The notes beneath the pieces were generated by a model. The model was not told the DNA's origin. It worked only from the letters and a program-made list of their open reading frames with translations, and made no database searches. Below, piece after piece: positions 10,280 through 19,181 of a stretch of 64,000 nucleotides of DNA (position 1 is its first letter; every line of letters begins with the position of its first letter). The DNA is taken from positions 1 to 64,000 of the forward strand of contig CALSQF010000008.1 in assembly GCA_943788425.1 (NCBI GenBank), given 5' to 3'. The stretch is from an uncultured Planktomarina sp. GTDB lineage: Bacteria > Pseudomonadota > Alphaproteobacteria > Rhodobacterales > Rhodobacteraceae. The position numbers and the translations under genes were made by a program.

Positions 10280-10954
10280 TCAGCCTCCCAATTGGCGCGA
10301 CAAAATGGTTGCAAACTCGTCCGCAAAGGCTTCATAGCCCGCAGTAACCCGATCGCAGCCAGCGCTGAGATGGTTGTAAAACACCACCGCTGGGATCGCA
10401 GCCAAAAGCCCGAGGCCCGTAGCCAAAAGCGCCTCGGCGATCCCCGGCGCCACGACCGCTAAATTGGTATTTTGTTGCGCTGCAATTTCGATAAAGGCGT
10501 TCATGATGCCCCAGACCGTCCCGAACAGTCCAATGAAGGGCGCCACCGAGCCAATCGAGGCCAAAATTGCCAATCCACTTTGTAAATCATTCGATTGCTT
10601 GCCCAAAGCCACATCCATGGAGCGCTCTATCCGCGATTGTGCCCCGGCAATCAACACCCCATCGCTGCGATGAGAGCGCCGCCATTCGGTCATTCCGGCC
10701 GTAAAAATCAGCTCGCTGCCGCCTTTTGGCACAGCGCCGATTTTGTCATAGAGCTCATCCAGCGGCTCGCCAGACCAAAAGGCCTTGTCAAACTTAGCAG
10801 CCCTACGCCGCGCCAGGTTCAAAGCGATGCGCTTGTTAATCGCGATGGTCCAAGACCAAATTGACAGGCCAATCAGCAACACAATCACCGCCTGAACTGG
10901 TAGTGTCGCACGTGAAAATAGGGCCCAAATCGAAAAATCGATTGCTGCTTCCAT
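10280..10954 (-). CDS. tolQ: Tol-Pal system protein TolQ (ExbB family)
   Basis: TolQ is the proton-channel subunit of the Tol motor. The start at 10954 gives a 224-residue protein beginning MEAAIDFSIWALF, the family N terminus, with GAGG about 10 bases upstream; the frame is open 24 codons further to 11026 but that stretch is unlike the family. TM1 lies at about residues 18-38. The conserved TM2/TM3 block with GLFGTVWGIMNAF and AEALLATGLGLLAAIPAVVFYN is in the C-terminal half. It heads the tolQRAB genes and is preceded by ybgC on the same strand after a 91-base gap. Confidence 0.97.
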   Translation of the reverse strand: MEAAIDFSIWALFSRATLPVQAVIVLLIGLSIWSWTIAINKRIALNLARRRAAKFDKAFWSGEPLDELYDKIGAVPKGGSELIFTAGMTEWRRSHRSDGVLIAGAQSRIERSMDVALGKQSNDLQSGLAILASIGSVAPFIGLFGTVWGIMNAFIEIAAQQNTNLAVVAPGIAEALLATGLGLLAAIPAVVFYNHLSAGCDRVTAGYEAFADEFATILSRQLGG

Positions 10955-11045
10955 GTGAATGCCTCTGCTTGTGGCTCTTTGACCAAGTTTTGCGCAACTG
11001 TAGCGAAAAACCTTACAAAAAGCCAAGCATTCGCTGCAATAGTTT

Positions 11046-11435
11046 TTAGGGGTTAGAATTTCGGCGGAGTTCTGCCGGAAGACGGGTCGGTTTGCCCGCC
11101 TCCGTCAGGGCCACGATCGTCACTTCAGCGGTAAAAAGCACCTGCCCCGCGCGCTGCACCTCTTGGTGCAAGATCCATCGTGCTGGAGTGGATGACCATC
11201 GCTGGCTCACAACCTCTAACAAATCCCCCAGCCTTGCGGGAGCCAAGTACTCTGCCTGAATGGCGCGTACGGCGAAAAACACGCCACCTGCCTGAAGCGC
11301 TAATTGATCCACTCCCAGTTGCGCCACCCAAGTCGAACGCGCCCGTTCGATGAACTTTAAATAATTGGCATAATAGACGATACCGCCCATATCCGTGTCT
11401 TCGTAATAAACAGTTAATTCAAACCTATGGCTCAT
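11046..11435 (-). CDS. ybgC: YbgC family acyl-CoA thioesterase
   Basis: YbgC is a hotdog-fold acyl-CoA thioesterase commonly encoded at the head of tol-pal clusters. The 129-residue protein has the family active-site motif YYEDTDMGGIVYYANYLKF near the N terminus, with the catalytic Asp in the D-x-x-G block, and the ERAR helix after it. Its ATG overlaps the stop of the preceding unrecognised gene by four bases. The physiological substrate is uncertain: short-chain acyl-CoA or acyl-ACP of phospholipid metabolism in other bacteria. Confidence 0.93.
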   Translation of the reverse strand: MSHRFELTVYYEDTDMGGIVYYANYLKFIERARSTWVAQLGVDQLALQAGGVFFAVRAIQAEYLAPARLGDLLEVVSQRWSSTPARWILHQEVQRAGQVLFTAEVTIVALTEAGKPTRLPAELRRNSNP

Positions 11436-12061
11436 TGAGCCGCCTCAATCCGCGCAGCCAATCGCAGCGTATGGCTGGCATCATTGGCGCGCGCCGGCAT
11501 CACCGGATCATAGCCCGCGCGCAGCAAGGCGGCAATCTCAGGTCGCATGACTGTGGTGCCATTGTCCAGCACAGCCAGAGGCGAGCGGTTTTTAAACGCC
11601 TCTTGTGACCACAAGAACATGGCCTGCACCGCCTGCGACAACGCCAGGCTATCGGCCCCCAGTTGTTGCAGGGCCTCATCGACGCGCAGAAAGACGAAAC
11701 AAGCCTGAATTGCACCCTGATCGTCAAACCGAAAAGCGCGATATTGATTGGCCTGCGCGGCAACGAGGCGATCCACCACGTTGTCCAAATGCGGGATCAT
11801 CTGATCGAGATCTGGCACGGCGCGCAATTCTTCCCAATCGGAAAAAAAGAACATCATCAGATTGCTGCCCAATTCCGGATCCAATTCATCGGTGTGGTGC
11901 CCCGCAGCGATACACACGGCCTCAATTGCCGACTTCATGATGACCAAAGTCTCGTCCTGCACGCCAAAAACCACTGGGCAAATCGGACGGCCCCAGCGGG
12001 CAAAGACATAGCTGTCGTCGGTCCGGGTGAACATGCGTTCAATCTCGCTTGCCGTTAACAC
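11432..12061 (-). CDS. Conserved protein of unknown function between ruvB and ybgC
   Basis: I do not recognise a named domain in this 209-residue protein. It is soluble (no signal peptide or membrane segment) and acidic overall. It has a patterned N-terminal half with Trp, two Cys (positions about 28 and 50) and an HH pair near residue 55, and a helical Gln/Ala/Leu-rich C-terminal half. Its stop overlaps the ATG of ybgC by four bases, so it is translationally coupled to the tol-pal operon, and it follows ruvB by 89 bases. From general acquaintance such a gene recurs at this site in Rhodobacteraceae, but I cannot verify that. A role tied to envelope or Tol function is only inferred from position. 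Confidence 0.7.
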   Translation of the reverse strand: MLTASEIERMFTRTDDSYVFARWGRPICPVVFGVQDETLVIMKSAIEAVCIAAGHHTDELDPELGSNLMMFFFSDWEELRAVPDLDQMIPHLDNVVDRLVAAQANQYRAFRFDDQGAIQACFVFLRVDEALQQLGADSLALSQAVQAMFLWSQEAFKNRSPLAVLDNGTTVMRPEIAALLRAGYDPVMPARANDASHTLRLAARIEAAQ

Positions 12062-12150
12062 GAGCCAATCCTTCTATTGCCACAAAACGCGCGCCCCTCA
12101 TAACGCTCTACAGGGTGTTTGGCTAGGCTCAGCAGCCAGGCGCGTTGCGG

Positions 12151-13200
12151 CTATTCAAACAGCTGAGCCTGAGACGCCGGCTGCGGCGGCGCCATACCCA
12201 GATGCGTCCAAGCCTTCTGAGCCAACATACGGCCCCGCGGGGTGCGCTGTATCAAACCTTTTTGCAACAGATACGGCTCAATCACCTCTTCCAACGCATC
12301 ACGGCTCTCTGACAGGGCCGCAGATAGAGTTTCAATCCCCACCGGGCCACCCACATAATTCTCCGCAATCAAACGCAAATAGCGGCGATCTGCGCCATCC
12401 AACCCCAGATAATCCACACCCAAACGGGTCAGCGCATGATCAGCGATTGCTTGGGTGATACGCCCATCTCCTTCCACAACTGCGAAATCCAGAACCCGGC
12501 GCAGCAAGCGCCCGGCAATGCGCGGCGTGCCACGCGCGCGTTTGGCAATCTCCCGGGCGCCTGCATCATCCGCTGGTACGCCAAGGAGTTTGGCGTTGCG
12601 CGTCACAATCTGGTGCAACTCTGCATCTGTGTAAAATTCCAAGCGCGTCGGGATACCGAACCGATCACGCAGAGGTGTCGTGAGCAGACCCAAGCGCGTT
12701 GTCGCGCCGACGAGCGTGAAAGGCTGCAATTCTATGCGCACGGTACGCGCCGCCGGGCCCTCTCCAATCACAAGATCCAGTTCAAAATCTTCCAAGGCCG
12801 GATAAAGAATCTCTTCCACCACAGGGTTAAGGCGGTGAATTTCATCAATAAACAACACATCGCGCGCCTCAAGGTTGGTCAAAATCGCGGCCAAGTCCCC
12901 CGCTTTGGCCAAAACCGGCCCGCTGGTCATACGGAAATTCACACCCAATTCGCGCGCCATAATCTGCGCCAAGGTGGTTTTGCCAAGACCCGGCGGCCCG
13001 TGAAACAGCGCGTGGTCCATAGCCTCGCCGCGCTGCCGCGCCGATTGAATGAAGACATTCAAATTGGCGCGCGCCGCCTCTTGTCCGATAAACTCACTTA
13101 GCCCTTTGGGCCGTAAAGCCTTGTCGCCATCCTCCACAAGCCGTTCGGGCCGCAAGGTCGGATCAGGCGCGGCGGAACCGCTGTCCCATTCGGCGATCAT
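12151..13200 (-). CDS. ruvB: Holliday junction helicase subunit RuvB
   Basis: RuvB is the hexameric AAA+ motor that drives branch migration of Holliday junctions with RuvA. The 349-residue protein has the typical N-terminal [11 protein letters not shown] segment, Walker A GPPGLGKT at residues 68-75, Walker [12 protein letters not shown], sensor region [19 protein letters not shown], and the C-terminal winged-helix DNA-binding domain ending [12 protein letters not shown]. The ATG overlaps the ruvA stop codon (ATGA). It is part of ruvC-ruvA-ruvB. Confidence 0.98.
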   Translation of the reverse strand: MIAEWDSGSAAPDPTLRPERLVEDGDKALRPKGLSEFIGQEAARANLNVFIQSARQRGEAMDHALFHGPPGLGKTTLAQIMARELGVNFRMTSGPVLAKAGDLAAILTNLEARDVLFIDEIHRLNPVVEEILYPALEDFELDLVIGEGPAARTVRIELQPFTLVGATTRLGLLTTPLRDRFGIPTRLEFYTDAELHQIVTRNAKLLGVPADDAGAREIAKRARGTPRIAGRLLRRVLDFAVVEGDGRITQAIADHALTRLGVDYLGLDGADRRYLRLIAENYVGGPVGIETLSAALSESRDALEEVIEPYLLQKGLIQRTPRGRMLAQKAWTHLGMAPPQPASQAQLFE

Positions 13201-13871
13201 ATCTTAGGCGCCATTTTCTTGAGTGCCGCACGGATCAAGCTTGCAGAATCCACCCCTCCCATTTCGCCACTTAACTGCGCCACAACCGCCGCCGCTTCCC
13301 CTGGAGCATAACCCAGATTGCTCAAAGCCGACAAGGCATCGGCCTGCGCCGAGGGGGACGCAGCGGGCGCGGGCTTTGCCGGAACGGCAGGCCCTGCGCT
13401 CTCTATCACCGCTGCCTCCTGCACATCATCCTGGTGGATCTCAGCCGCCCCATCCATCATGGCCATAACGGCCGGCACCTTATCTTTCAGCTCGATCACC
13501 ACCCGTTGTGCGGTTTTTGGTCCAACACCCTTTGCCGCTTTCAAAGCTGTCCAGTCACCCATTGCGATGGATCGGCTCACCCCATCAGGCCCCAAAGCCC
13601 CGAGGATCGCCAGGGAGGCCTTCGCCCCAATCCCTTGCACAGACATCAGCAATCGGTGCCACTCCTTTTCGACCAGAGAGGTAAAGCCAAACAATTGCAT
13701 AAGATCTTCACGCACCAATAAATCCGTGTAGAGCGCAACAGCCTCACCGACAGGCGGTAAAACCGCAAGGGTGTGGTCGGAACAATAAACCATGTACCCC
13801 ACGCCACGCACATCTAGCATGACATGATCGCTGGCTTTATAGTCTACGCGCCCTGACAGTTTTCCAATCAT
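13197..13871 (-). CDS. ruvA: Holliday junction helicase subunit RuvA
   Basis: RuvA tetramers clamp the Holliday junction and load RuvB. The 224-residue protein has domain I ([12 protein letters not shown]... beta barrel), domain II with two helix-hairpin-helix motifs ([16 protein letters not shown] and [22 protein letters not shown]), a variable Ala/Pro-rich linker (about residues 140-172), and the C-terminal domain III ([18 protein letters not shown]) that contacts RuvB. Both ends overlap neighbouring genes by four bases, so translation of ruvC, ruvA and ruvB is probably coupled. Confidence 0.98.
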   Translation of the reverse strand: MIGKLSGRVDYKASDHVMLDVRGVGYMVYCSDHTLAVLPPVGEAVALYTDLLVREDLMQLFGFTSLVEKEWHRLLMSVQGIGAKASLAILGALGPDGVSRSIAMGDWTALKAAKGVGPKTAQRVVIELKDKVPAVMAMMDGAAEIHQDDVQEAAVIESAGPAVPAKPAPAASPSAQADALSALSNLGYAPGEAAAVVAQLSGEMGGVDSASLIRAALKKMAPKI

Positions 13872-14374
13872 CCACTTGCCCTTTGCAATGCGGCCTGAAA
13901 ATGATTACCCGCTTGGATATGATGCGCGTGACAAATGGCAATCGCAAGCGCATCTGTTGCATCGGGCCCAACCAATTGCGCACCCGGCAGTTGCAAAGAG
14001 ACCATATGCTCGACCTGCCGCTTGTCCGCGTGCCCCACGCCCACCACCGCTTTTTTCACCGCGTTGGGCGCATATTCTCCCACCTCCAGCCGAAACTTCG
14101 CAGGCACCAGCATCGCAATTCCGCGCGCCTGGCCCAATTTCAACGTCCCCGCCCCATCGCGGTTCACAAAGGTTTGCTCCACGGCCGCATGACTCGGCTC
14201 ATAGCACTCAATCACCTCAGACAGCCCGTTAAACAGCGCCAATAAGCGCCCAGCCAAGGGCCCCGGCAGGGTTTGACATTGACCATTGGCCACATGCCGC
14301 AGCTTGCTGCCTTGCACATCCACAAGCCCCCAGCCTGTGGAGCGCAAACCCGGATCAATGCCCAATACCCGCAT
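13868..14374 (-). CDS. ruvC: Crossover junction endonuclease RuvC
   Basis: RuvC cuts Holliday junctions symmetrically. The start at 14374 gives 168 residues beginning [16 protein letters not shown], the family N terminus with the first catalytic Asp (D7). A GAGGGGC ribosome binding site lies about 8 bases upstream. The frame is open to 14416, but the extra 14 residues are not family-like. Other acidic catalytic residues are visible in AAVEQTFVN and near the C terminus in [12 protein letters not shown]. It is the first gene of ruvCAB; the stop overlaps ruvA. Confidence 0.97.
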   Translation of the reverse strand: MRVLGIDPGLRSTGWGLVDVQGSKLRHVANGQCQTLPGPLAGRLLALFNGLSEVIECYEPSHAAVEQTFVNRDGAGTLKLGQARGIAMLVPAKFRLEVGEYAPNAVKKAVVGVGHADKRQVEHMVSLQLPGAQLVGPDATDALAIAICHAHHIQAGNHFQAALQRASG

Positions 14375-14651
14375 AGAATTGCCCCTCGCAAATTCGTGTT
14401 GTGCCTTAATTAGCACGAAACGCGAACATCTGAAAAGCAGTCATTTCGATTGTGGCGCAAATTTCAGCGGTACTTAACCCCAATTTTGAACAAAGACCTC
14501 TTAAAAACAGAACCCTATATCTCCAAAAAGGTATGCAAAAATCGCATATCGGTTATGTTGTTTTTCCCAGTAGCCAAGACCTCGTAGCGCGCCTAAATGC
14601 CCAGCATAAAGACACACACCCCCGGCATCATTTTCCGAAAGGACGTCCCCA

Positions 14652-14855
14652 ATGGCATTTCTTGACACATCCCGCAGCTCCGCAATGTCCTCATCTCGCA
14701 CAATCCTTGCAAATTTCGCCGCCGCCGTCTCCACAGCCATTATACGCTGGAACGATGCGCGCGTCACACGCAAGGCCCTGTCACAACTGACATTGCGTGA
14801 ACTCAATGACATAGGTTTGGCAGCCGGTGACATCGAACGCATCGCACGCCGCTGA
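14652..14855 (+). CDS. Small DUF1127 domain protein
   Basis: This 67-residue protein has the DUF1127 (YjiS-like) core in its C-terminal half: ARVTRKALSQLTLRELNDIG followed by LAAGDIERIARR, where R/K-x-L-x-x-L-x-x-R-x-L-x-D-I-G is the family signature. The N-terminal half is Ser/Ala-rich. AAAGGAC lies about 8 bases before the ATG. DUF1127 proteins are small Arg-rich factors; some in alphaproteobacteria bind RNA or affect phosphate and RNA metabolism, but no role can be assigned here. It is a lone plus-strand gene between ruvC and prmA, with a hairpin terminator behind it. Confidence 0.82.
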   Translation: MAFLDTSRSSAMSSSRTILANFAAAVSTAIIRWNDARVTRKALSQLTLRELNDIGLAAGDIERIARR

Positions 14856-14888
14856 TACACGCCTACCATCGGGAATCATGCCCGATTT

Positions 14889-14922
14889 CAAAACGTCGCG
14901 CTGATCTCAGCGCGTTGTTTTG
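14889..14922. terminator. Bidirectional terminator between DUF1127 gene and prmA
   Basis: CGCGCTGA-TC-TCAGCGCG is a perfect 8-bp inverted repeat with outer CAAAAC/GTTTTG arms. This gives T-rich tails on both strands, so it can serve both converging genes. Confidence 0.75.
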
Positions 14923-14938
14923 CTTTCGAGCCTGAAGG

Positions 14939-15811
14939 CTACTGGTGCCGGCGCAGCGTCAAAGCGCTCCATTCTCCGAGATCTTCGCGGGTTTGCAAGT
15001 CGAAACCCTGCGCCTGATAGGCCTCAACGATATCCTCGGCTTGCTCAATCAACAGCCCCGACACAATGGCCAGGCCGCCAGGTGCCAGGTGCGCCGCCAT
15101 TTCAGGCGCCAGCTCAATCAGCGGGCCTTTCAGGATATTTGCAAAAATAAGATCAAAAGGTGCGCCTGCCTGCACCACAGGCGAGTCAAAGCCAATGGCC
15201 TCAACACAGCCCACCTGGCCCTCCAACCCATTGGCTTTCACATTGGCAAGTGCCACCTCGACCGCCACCGGATCAATGTCACTGGCCAGAACAGACGCCG
15301 CGCCCACACGGGCGGCAGACATGGCCAAAACGGCCGTACCGCAACCGAGATCAAGGACATTGTCGAACCGCTGCGCATCATCCAACAGCCGGTCATAGGC
15401 TCGCAAACAGCCTAGCGTGGTCCCGTGATGCCCGGTGCCAAAAGCCATGGCCGCTTCGATCAACAGGCCAATACGATCCTCAGGTAAAAGCGCGGCATCA
15501 TGGCTGCCATAAACGAAAAATCGCCCAGCCTCGACTGGCGGCAATTCGCGGCGCACTTTGGCAACCCAATCTTGATCCGGCACTACGGATACGACAAAGG
15601 GCCCTGCTCCAAAAGCGGCCGACAACAAAGTCAGATCAATATCATCGGGTGCATCGAGAAAATACCCACCCACTTCCCAAATGCCCTTGCCGTCTTCAAC
15701 TTCAAATACCCCGACCCCAGTTGGTGCAGGCTCCAGCTCTTCAAGCGCCTCTCCCAGAGCTTCTGCTTGAGATTTACCGGGCAATGTCGTCAGGGCGGTG
15801 TAGGTCAGCAC
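14939..15811 (-). CDS. prmA: Ribosomal protein L11 methyltransferase
   Basis: PrmA trimethylates ribosomal protein L11 using SAM. The 290-residue protein has an N-terminal substrate-recognition domain (about 1-100) and a C-terminal Rossmann-type methyltransferase domain with the PrmA-specific AFGTGHHGTT motif, the SAM-binding VLDLGCGTAVLAM glycine loop, DIDPVAVEVA, and NILKGPL (usually NILANPL in this family). It stands alone on the minus strand, convergent with the small DUF1127 gene. Confidence 0.96.
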   Translation of the reverse strand: MLTYTALTTLPGKSQAEALGEALEELEPAPTGVGVFEVEDGKGIWEVGGYFLDAPDDIDLTLLSAAFGAGPFVVSVVPDQDWVAKVRRELPPVEAGRFFVYGSHDAALLPEDRIGLLIEAAMAFGTGHHGTTLGCLRAYDRLLDDAQRFDNVLDLGCGTAVLAMSAARVGAASVLASDIDPVAVEVALANVKANGLEGQVGCVEAIGFDSPVVQAGAPFDLIFANILKGPLIELAPEMAAHLAPGGLAIVSGLLIEQAEDIVEAYQAQGFDLQTREDLGEWSALTLRRHQ

Positions 15812-15941
15812 GGGTCGGCTCCAATGGTTTTATGTGCCCATATCCTGTCTGGCCAGCCATCGCAATTGCTTGCCACCCGCGCCATATGCGAAGGGCACGC
15901 CCGCCGCAAACTCAAGGACAGAGCCGCGGCACGCGGCGCAG

Positions 15942-16595
15942 TTAGGTGACAGCCAATCCGATCGGACAGGTCACCCCAGTTCCGCCTATGCCGCAATAGC
16001 CATTGGGATTTTTCGCCAAATATTGCTGATGATAATCTTCGGCATAGTAAAACGGGGGCGCAGGCAAAATTTCACTGGTAATCGCGCCAAAGCCAGAGGC
16101 CCTCAGCTGCTCTGCAAAGACAGTCAGACTGGCCTTTGCAGCCTGTGCCTGCTCAGCTCCGTAGGTATAAATGCCAGAGCGATATTGCGTGCCGCGATCA
16201 TTGCCCTGGCGCATACCTTGGGTTGGATCATGGCCTTCCCAAAAGACCTTCAGCAAAGCCTCATAAGTCATAAGTGACGGATCAAATATCACGCGAACCA
16301 CTTCGTTGTGTCCAGTTATTCCGCTGCAAACCTCTTCATAGGTCGGATTGGGTGTGTAGCCGGCCGCATAGCCCACCATGGTCAACCAGACCCCGTCAAT
16401 ACCCCAAAACATCCGCTCCACGCCCCAAAAGCAGCCCATGCCAAACATCGCCTCCTGCAACCCCGCCTCTGGAGCGGCTTGCAAGGGACGGCCCGTTAAA
16501 AAATGCGTGGGGGCGGTGGCAATTGGGGTGCCACGCCCAGGCAAGGCTTGGTCCCGTGAAACCATCTGTGACTTTTCTTGCGACATAAAAAACAT
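15942..16595 (-). CDS. msrA: Peptide methionine (S)-S-oxide reductase MsrA
   Basis: MsrA reduces the S-epimer of methionine sulfoxide in proteins. The 217-residue protein carries the active site GCFWG with catalytic Cys55, then [17 protein letters not shown] and [12 protein letters not shown], and a C-terminal stretch with possible resolving cysteines ([13 protein letters not shown]). The 50-residue N-terminal extension before the core is typical of longer alphaproteobacterial MsrA. The ATG at 16595 has GGGAG six bases upstream, which supports it over the Met three codons later. It is 130 bases upstream of prmA on the same strand; that gap holds nothing recognisable. Confidence 0.97.
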   Translation of the reverse strand: MFFMSQEKSQMVSRDQALPGRGTPIATAPTHFLTGRPLQAAPEAGLQEAMFGMGCFWGVERMFWGIDGVWLTMVGYAAGYTPNPTYEEVCSGITGHNEVVRVIFDPSLMTYEALLKVFWEGHDPTQGMRQGNDRGTQYRSGIYTYGAEQAQAAKASLTVFAEQLRASGFGAITSEILPAPPFYYAEDYHQQYLAKNPNGYCGIGGTGVTCPIGLAVT

Positions 16596-16684
16596 CTTTG
16601 ACTCCCTTCAAGCTTAACCTCAGATATAAGGGGGATCGGACGGATATCCAGTACAGAAGCCTGTGTCGCACCGCAAACGGCCCG

Positions 16685-17893
16685 TTATCGGCACAAAATT
16701 GTCTCATAACCCGGTCGGGGCTGTCTGGGAATCAACAAAGCCAGCCCCAGTGACGTCAGCGCCATGCTAGCGGCCAGCACAAACACCAAACTTGGCGAAA
16801 ATAGCCACAAAAATCCCAAAAACACCGGCAGCCCCACAGCCGCAATATGGTTGATCGTAAACGCCACCGCGGCCGTTGGGGCAATATCGGCCGGATCTGC
16901 AATTTTTTGGAAATAGGTTTTCAGGGCAAAGGCGAGTGAGAAAAATAAATGGTCTATCACAAACAAAGCCCCCGCCAGCATCACACCCCAGCCAAACATA
17001 TAAATGCCCCCATATGTCAGAAACACCAGGGCCAAACCCGCATATTCAAAGATCAACGTATTGCGCTCTCCGTAGCGCGCCACCACTCGGCCAAATATCG
17101 GCCCAATGAACATATTCATCACAAGGTTGATTAAATACAGAGACGTCAATTCATGCACATCAAATCCAAAACGTTCCACCATCATAAAGCCCGCGAAGAC
17201 CATGAAGATCTGCCGCCGCGCACCGGCCATGAATTGCAGCGCATAATACAGCCAATAGCGTTTGCGCAGCACCATGGTTTTATGTTGCGGCGTGGGTGAT
17301 TGGAATTGTGGGTAAAGTATCATACAGGAAAGGGCGATGGCCGCCGTAATGCCGCCCGAAATCATATAGGCCGTATTAAAACTCAACGCGAGCCATTCCC
17401 AAGTGATAACGATCACGCCAAACGCCACCAGCGAAGCTGCCGAGCCCATGGCCAATAGCCAGCCCAGAACCTGCGGTGCCTGCGCCTTAGAAATCCATTG
17501 CAATTGCAGCGATTGGTTGACCGTTTCATAATAATGAAAGCCAATAGAAGAGAGCAATGTCAGCGTTAAAATTCCGCCCATTTGCGGAAACCAAGCGGTC
17601 AATGCCGTGGCCACCCCCAAGAGCACCAAGGACAACAGACCCAAGACCTGCTCACGCACAAAAACGATGATGGCAATGACCCCGACCGCAAGAAATCCAG
17701 GAATTTCCCGCACCGAGTGCAATAGACCGATGTCTGCGCCATCAAAATTGGCCACTTCGATCACAAAATTATTGAGCAACGCACTCCAAGTTGCGAAGGC
17801 AATGGGCATAGCTGCGGCCATCACAAACAGCAAAAATATCGGTCGGCGCCAGATTGGCGCCGATTGCGCCTCTTGCAAAGTTACGATCTGCAT
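16685..17893 (-). CDS. MFS transporter, divergent from lldD-like gene
   Basis: This hydrophobic 402-residue protein has the 12 predicted membrane helices of a major facilitator permease, with a central cytoplasmic loop around QSPTPQHKTMVLRKR. The ATG at 17893 has GGAG upstream and yields a cytoplasmic N terminus (MQIVTLQEAQSAPIWRRP); the frame is open 18 codons further. Substrate cannot be read from sequence. It is divergently transcribed from an FMN-dependent 2-hydroxy-acid dehydrogenase across a 124-base region with a palindrome, so carboxylate transport such as lactate or glycolate is possible, but it is not LldP-like. Confidence 0.8.
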   Translation of the reverse strand: MQIVTLQEAQSAPIWRRPIFLLFVMAAAMPIAFATWSALLNNFVIEVANFDGADIGLLHSVREIPGFLAVGVIAIIVFVREQVLGLLSLVLLGVATALTAWFPQMGGILTLTLLSSIGFHYYETVNQSLQLQWISKAQAPQVLGWLLAMGSAASLVAFGVIVITWEWLALSFNTAYMISGGITAAIALSCMILYPQFQSPTPQHKTMVLRKRYWLYYALQFMAGARRQIFMVFAGFMMVERFGFDVHELTSLYLINLVMNMFIGPIFGRVVARYGERNTLIFEYAGLALVFLTYGGIYMFGWGVMLAGALFVIDHLFFSLAFALKTYFQKIADPADIAPTAAVAFTINHIAAVGLPVFLGFLWLFSPSLVFVLAASMALTSLGLALLIPRQPRPGYETILCR

Positions 17894-17983
17894 AGTCCCA
17901 CTCCAAAGCACCGCCTGGCCCAAGCACCGCCGGCAAATGCAAACCATCAGGCGGATCTTTACCTCTATCTCACATATTGGTAA

Positions 17984-18003
17984 TGTAAATTGACCAATTT
18001 ACA
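17984..18003. promoter_or_regulatory. Perfect 20-bp palindrome, candidate operator of MFS/lldD pair
   Basis: TGTAAATTG-AC-CAATTTACA is a perfect 9-bp inverted repeat with a 2-base centre. It ends 14 bases before the lldD-like ATG and 90 bases from the divergent MFS start. An overlapping ATTGGT...ACCAAT pair (17976-17981 and 17993-17998) is also present. The layout fits a dimeric regulator such as a GntR-family lactate or pyruvate-type repressor, but the regulator gene is not in the window. Confidence 0.6.
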
Positions 18004-18017
18004 GCAAAGGCTAGGCT

Positions 18018-19181
18018 ATGCCCGTAATCACGACCATTCAAGACCTGAAAGAGATTTATCAGCGCCGCGTGCCACGAATGTTTTATGACTATTGCGAAAG
18101 CGGCAGCTGGACCGAGCAGACCTTCGGCGATAATATTTCTGACTTTGCCAAATTACGCCTGCGCCAACGCGTTGCCGTTGATATGACCAACCGCAGCACC
18201 GCGTCCAAAATGATTGGCCAAGACGTCTCCATGCCCGTGGCCCTAGCCCCGGTCGGTATGACCGGCATGCAATGCGCCGATGGCGAGATCAAAGCCGCCC
18301 GTGCCGCTGCCGCTTTCGGTGTGCCCTATACCTTGTCGACCATGTCGATATGTTCGATCGAAGATGTTGCAGTAGCCTCAGACGCGCCATTTTGGTTTCA
18401 GCTCTACACCTTAACCGATGAGGATTACTCAGATCGTTTGATCCAGCGGGTGAAAGATGCCAATTGCTCCGCACTCGTGATCACCCTGGACTTACAGATA
18501 TTGGGGCAACGTCACAAAGATTTGAAAAATGGCCTCTCAGCCCCACCAAAATTGACTGCCAAAACCATAGCCAATCTGGCGACCAAATGGAGCTGGGGCC
18601 TCGAGATGCTCGGCACCAAGCGCCGCGGCTTCGGCAATATCGTAGGGCATGTCAGCGGCATCTCCGACACCACCTCCCTCAGCGCCTGGACCGCCGAGCA
18701 ATTTGACCAAGCGCTTGATTGGAAAAAAGTTGAGATCTTGATGAAAAAATGGGGTGGTAAGGTCATTCTGAAAGGCATCTTAGATCCCAAGGACGCAAAA
18801 ATGGCGTCAAAACTGGGGGTTGATGCGATCATTGTATCGAACCACGGCGGGCGGCAGCTCGACGGCGCGCTATCCTCAATCCGCATGCTGCCAAGTATCG
18901 TCGAGGCCGTGGATGGCAAATGCGAGGTCTGGATGGATGGCGGCATCCGCAGTGGGCAGGACATCCTCAAAGCCAAAGCCCTTGGCGCGACGGGAACGAT
19001 GATCGGCCGGTCTTATATATACGGTCTTGGCGCGATGGGTCAGGCCGGCGTGACCAAAGCTCTGGACGTCATGCAAAAAGAGTTGGACACCACGATGGCG
19101 CTCTGCGGGCATCGCGACATCAACGATGTGACCCGCGATATTCTCTACATTCCAGAGGATTTTGAGGGACGCTGGGCCTAG
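18018..19181 (+). CDS. lldD: FMN-dependent alpha-hydroxy-acid dehydrogenase (L-lactate dehydrogenase type)
   Basis: Members oxidise 2-hydroxy acids (lactate, glycolate, mandelate) with FMN, passing electrons to quinone or oxygen. The 387-residue protein shows the family features in order: N-terminal RRVPRMFYDYCESGSW, ALAPVGMTGM, FQLYTL, a membrane- or loop-associated insert (about 170-210), the Lys in VILKGI, and the catalytic His/Arg motif SNHGGRQLDGA, then DGGIRSGQDILKAKALGA and the FMN phosphate site MIGRSYIYGLGAMG. L-lactate is the likeliest substrate, with other hydroxy acids possible. It is divergent from an MFS permease with a shared palindromic operator candidate. Confidence 0.87.
   Translation: MPVITTIQDLKEIYQRRVPRMFYDYCESGSWTEQTFGDNISDFAKLRLRQRVAVDMTNRSTASKMIGQDVSMPVALAPVGMTGMQCADGEIKAARAAAAFGVPYTLSTMSICSIEDVAVASDAPFWFQLYTLTDEDYSDRLIQRVKDANCSALVITLDLQILGQRHKDLKNGLSAPPKLTAKTIANLATKWSWGLEMLGTKRRGFGNIVGHVSGISDTTSLSAWTAEQFDQALDWKKVEILMKKWGGKVILKGILDPKDAKMASKLGVDAIIVSNHGGRQLDGALSSIRMLPSIVEAVDGKCEVWMDGGIRSGQDILKAKALGATGTMIGRSYIYGLGAMGQAGVTKALDVMQKELDTTMALCGHRDINDVTRDILYIPEDFEGRWA

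Noticed and set aside
14501-14869. Minus-strand open frame of 122 codons overlapping the DUF1127 gene
   Set aside because: The plus-strand reading has a clear DUF1127 signature and a ribosome binding site. The opposite frame has no recognisable features.
15805-15996. Possible small gene between msrA and prmA
   Set aside because: The frame is Arg/Cys-rich, overlaps both neighbours and lacks a ribosome binding site. The 130-base gap looks empty.
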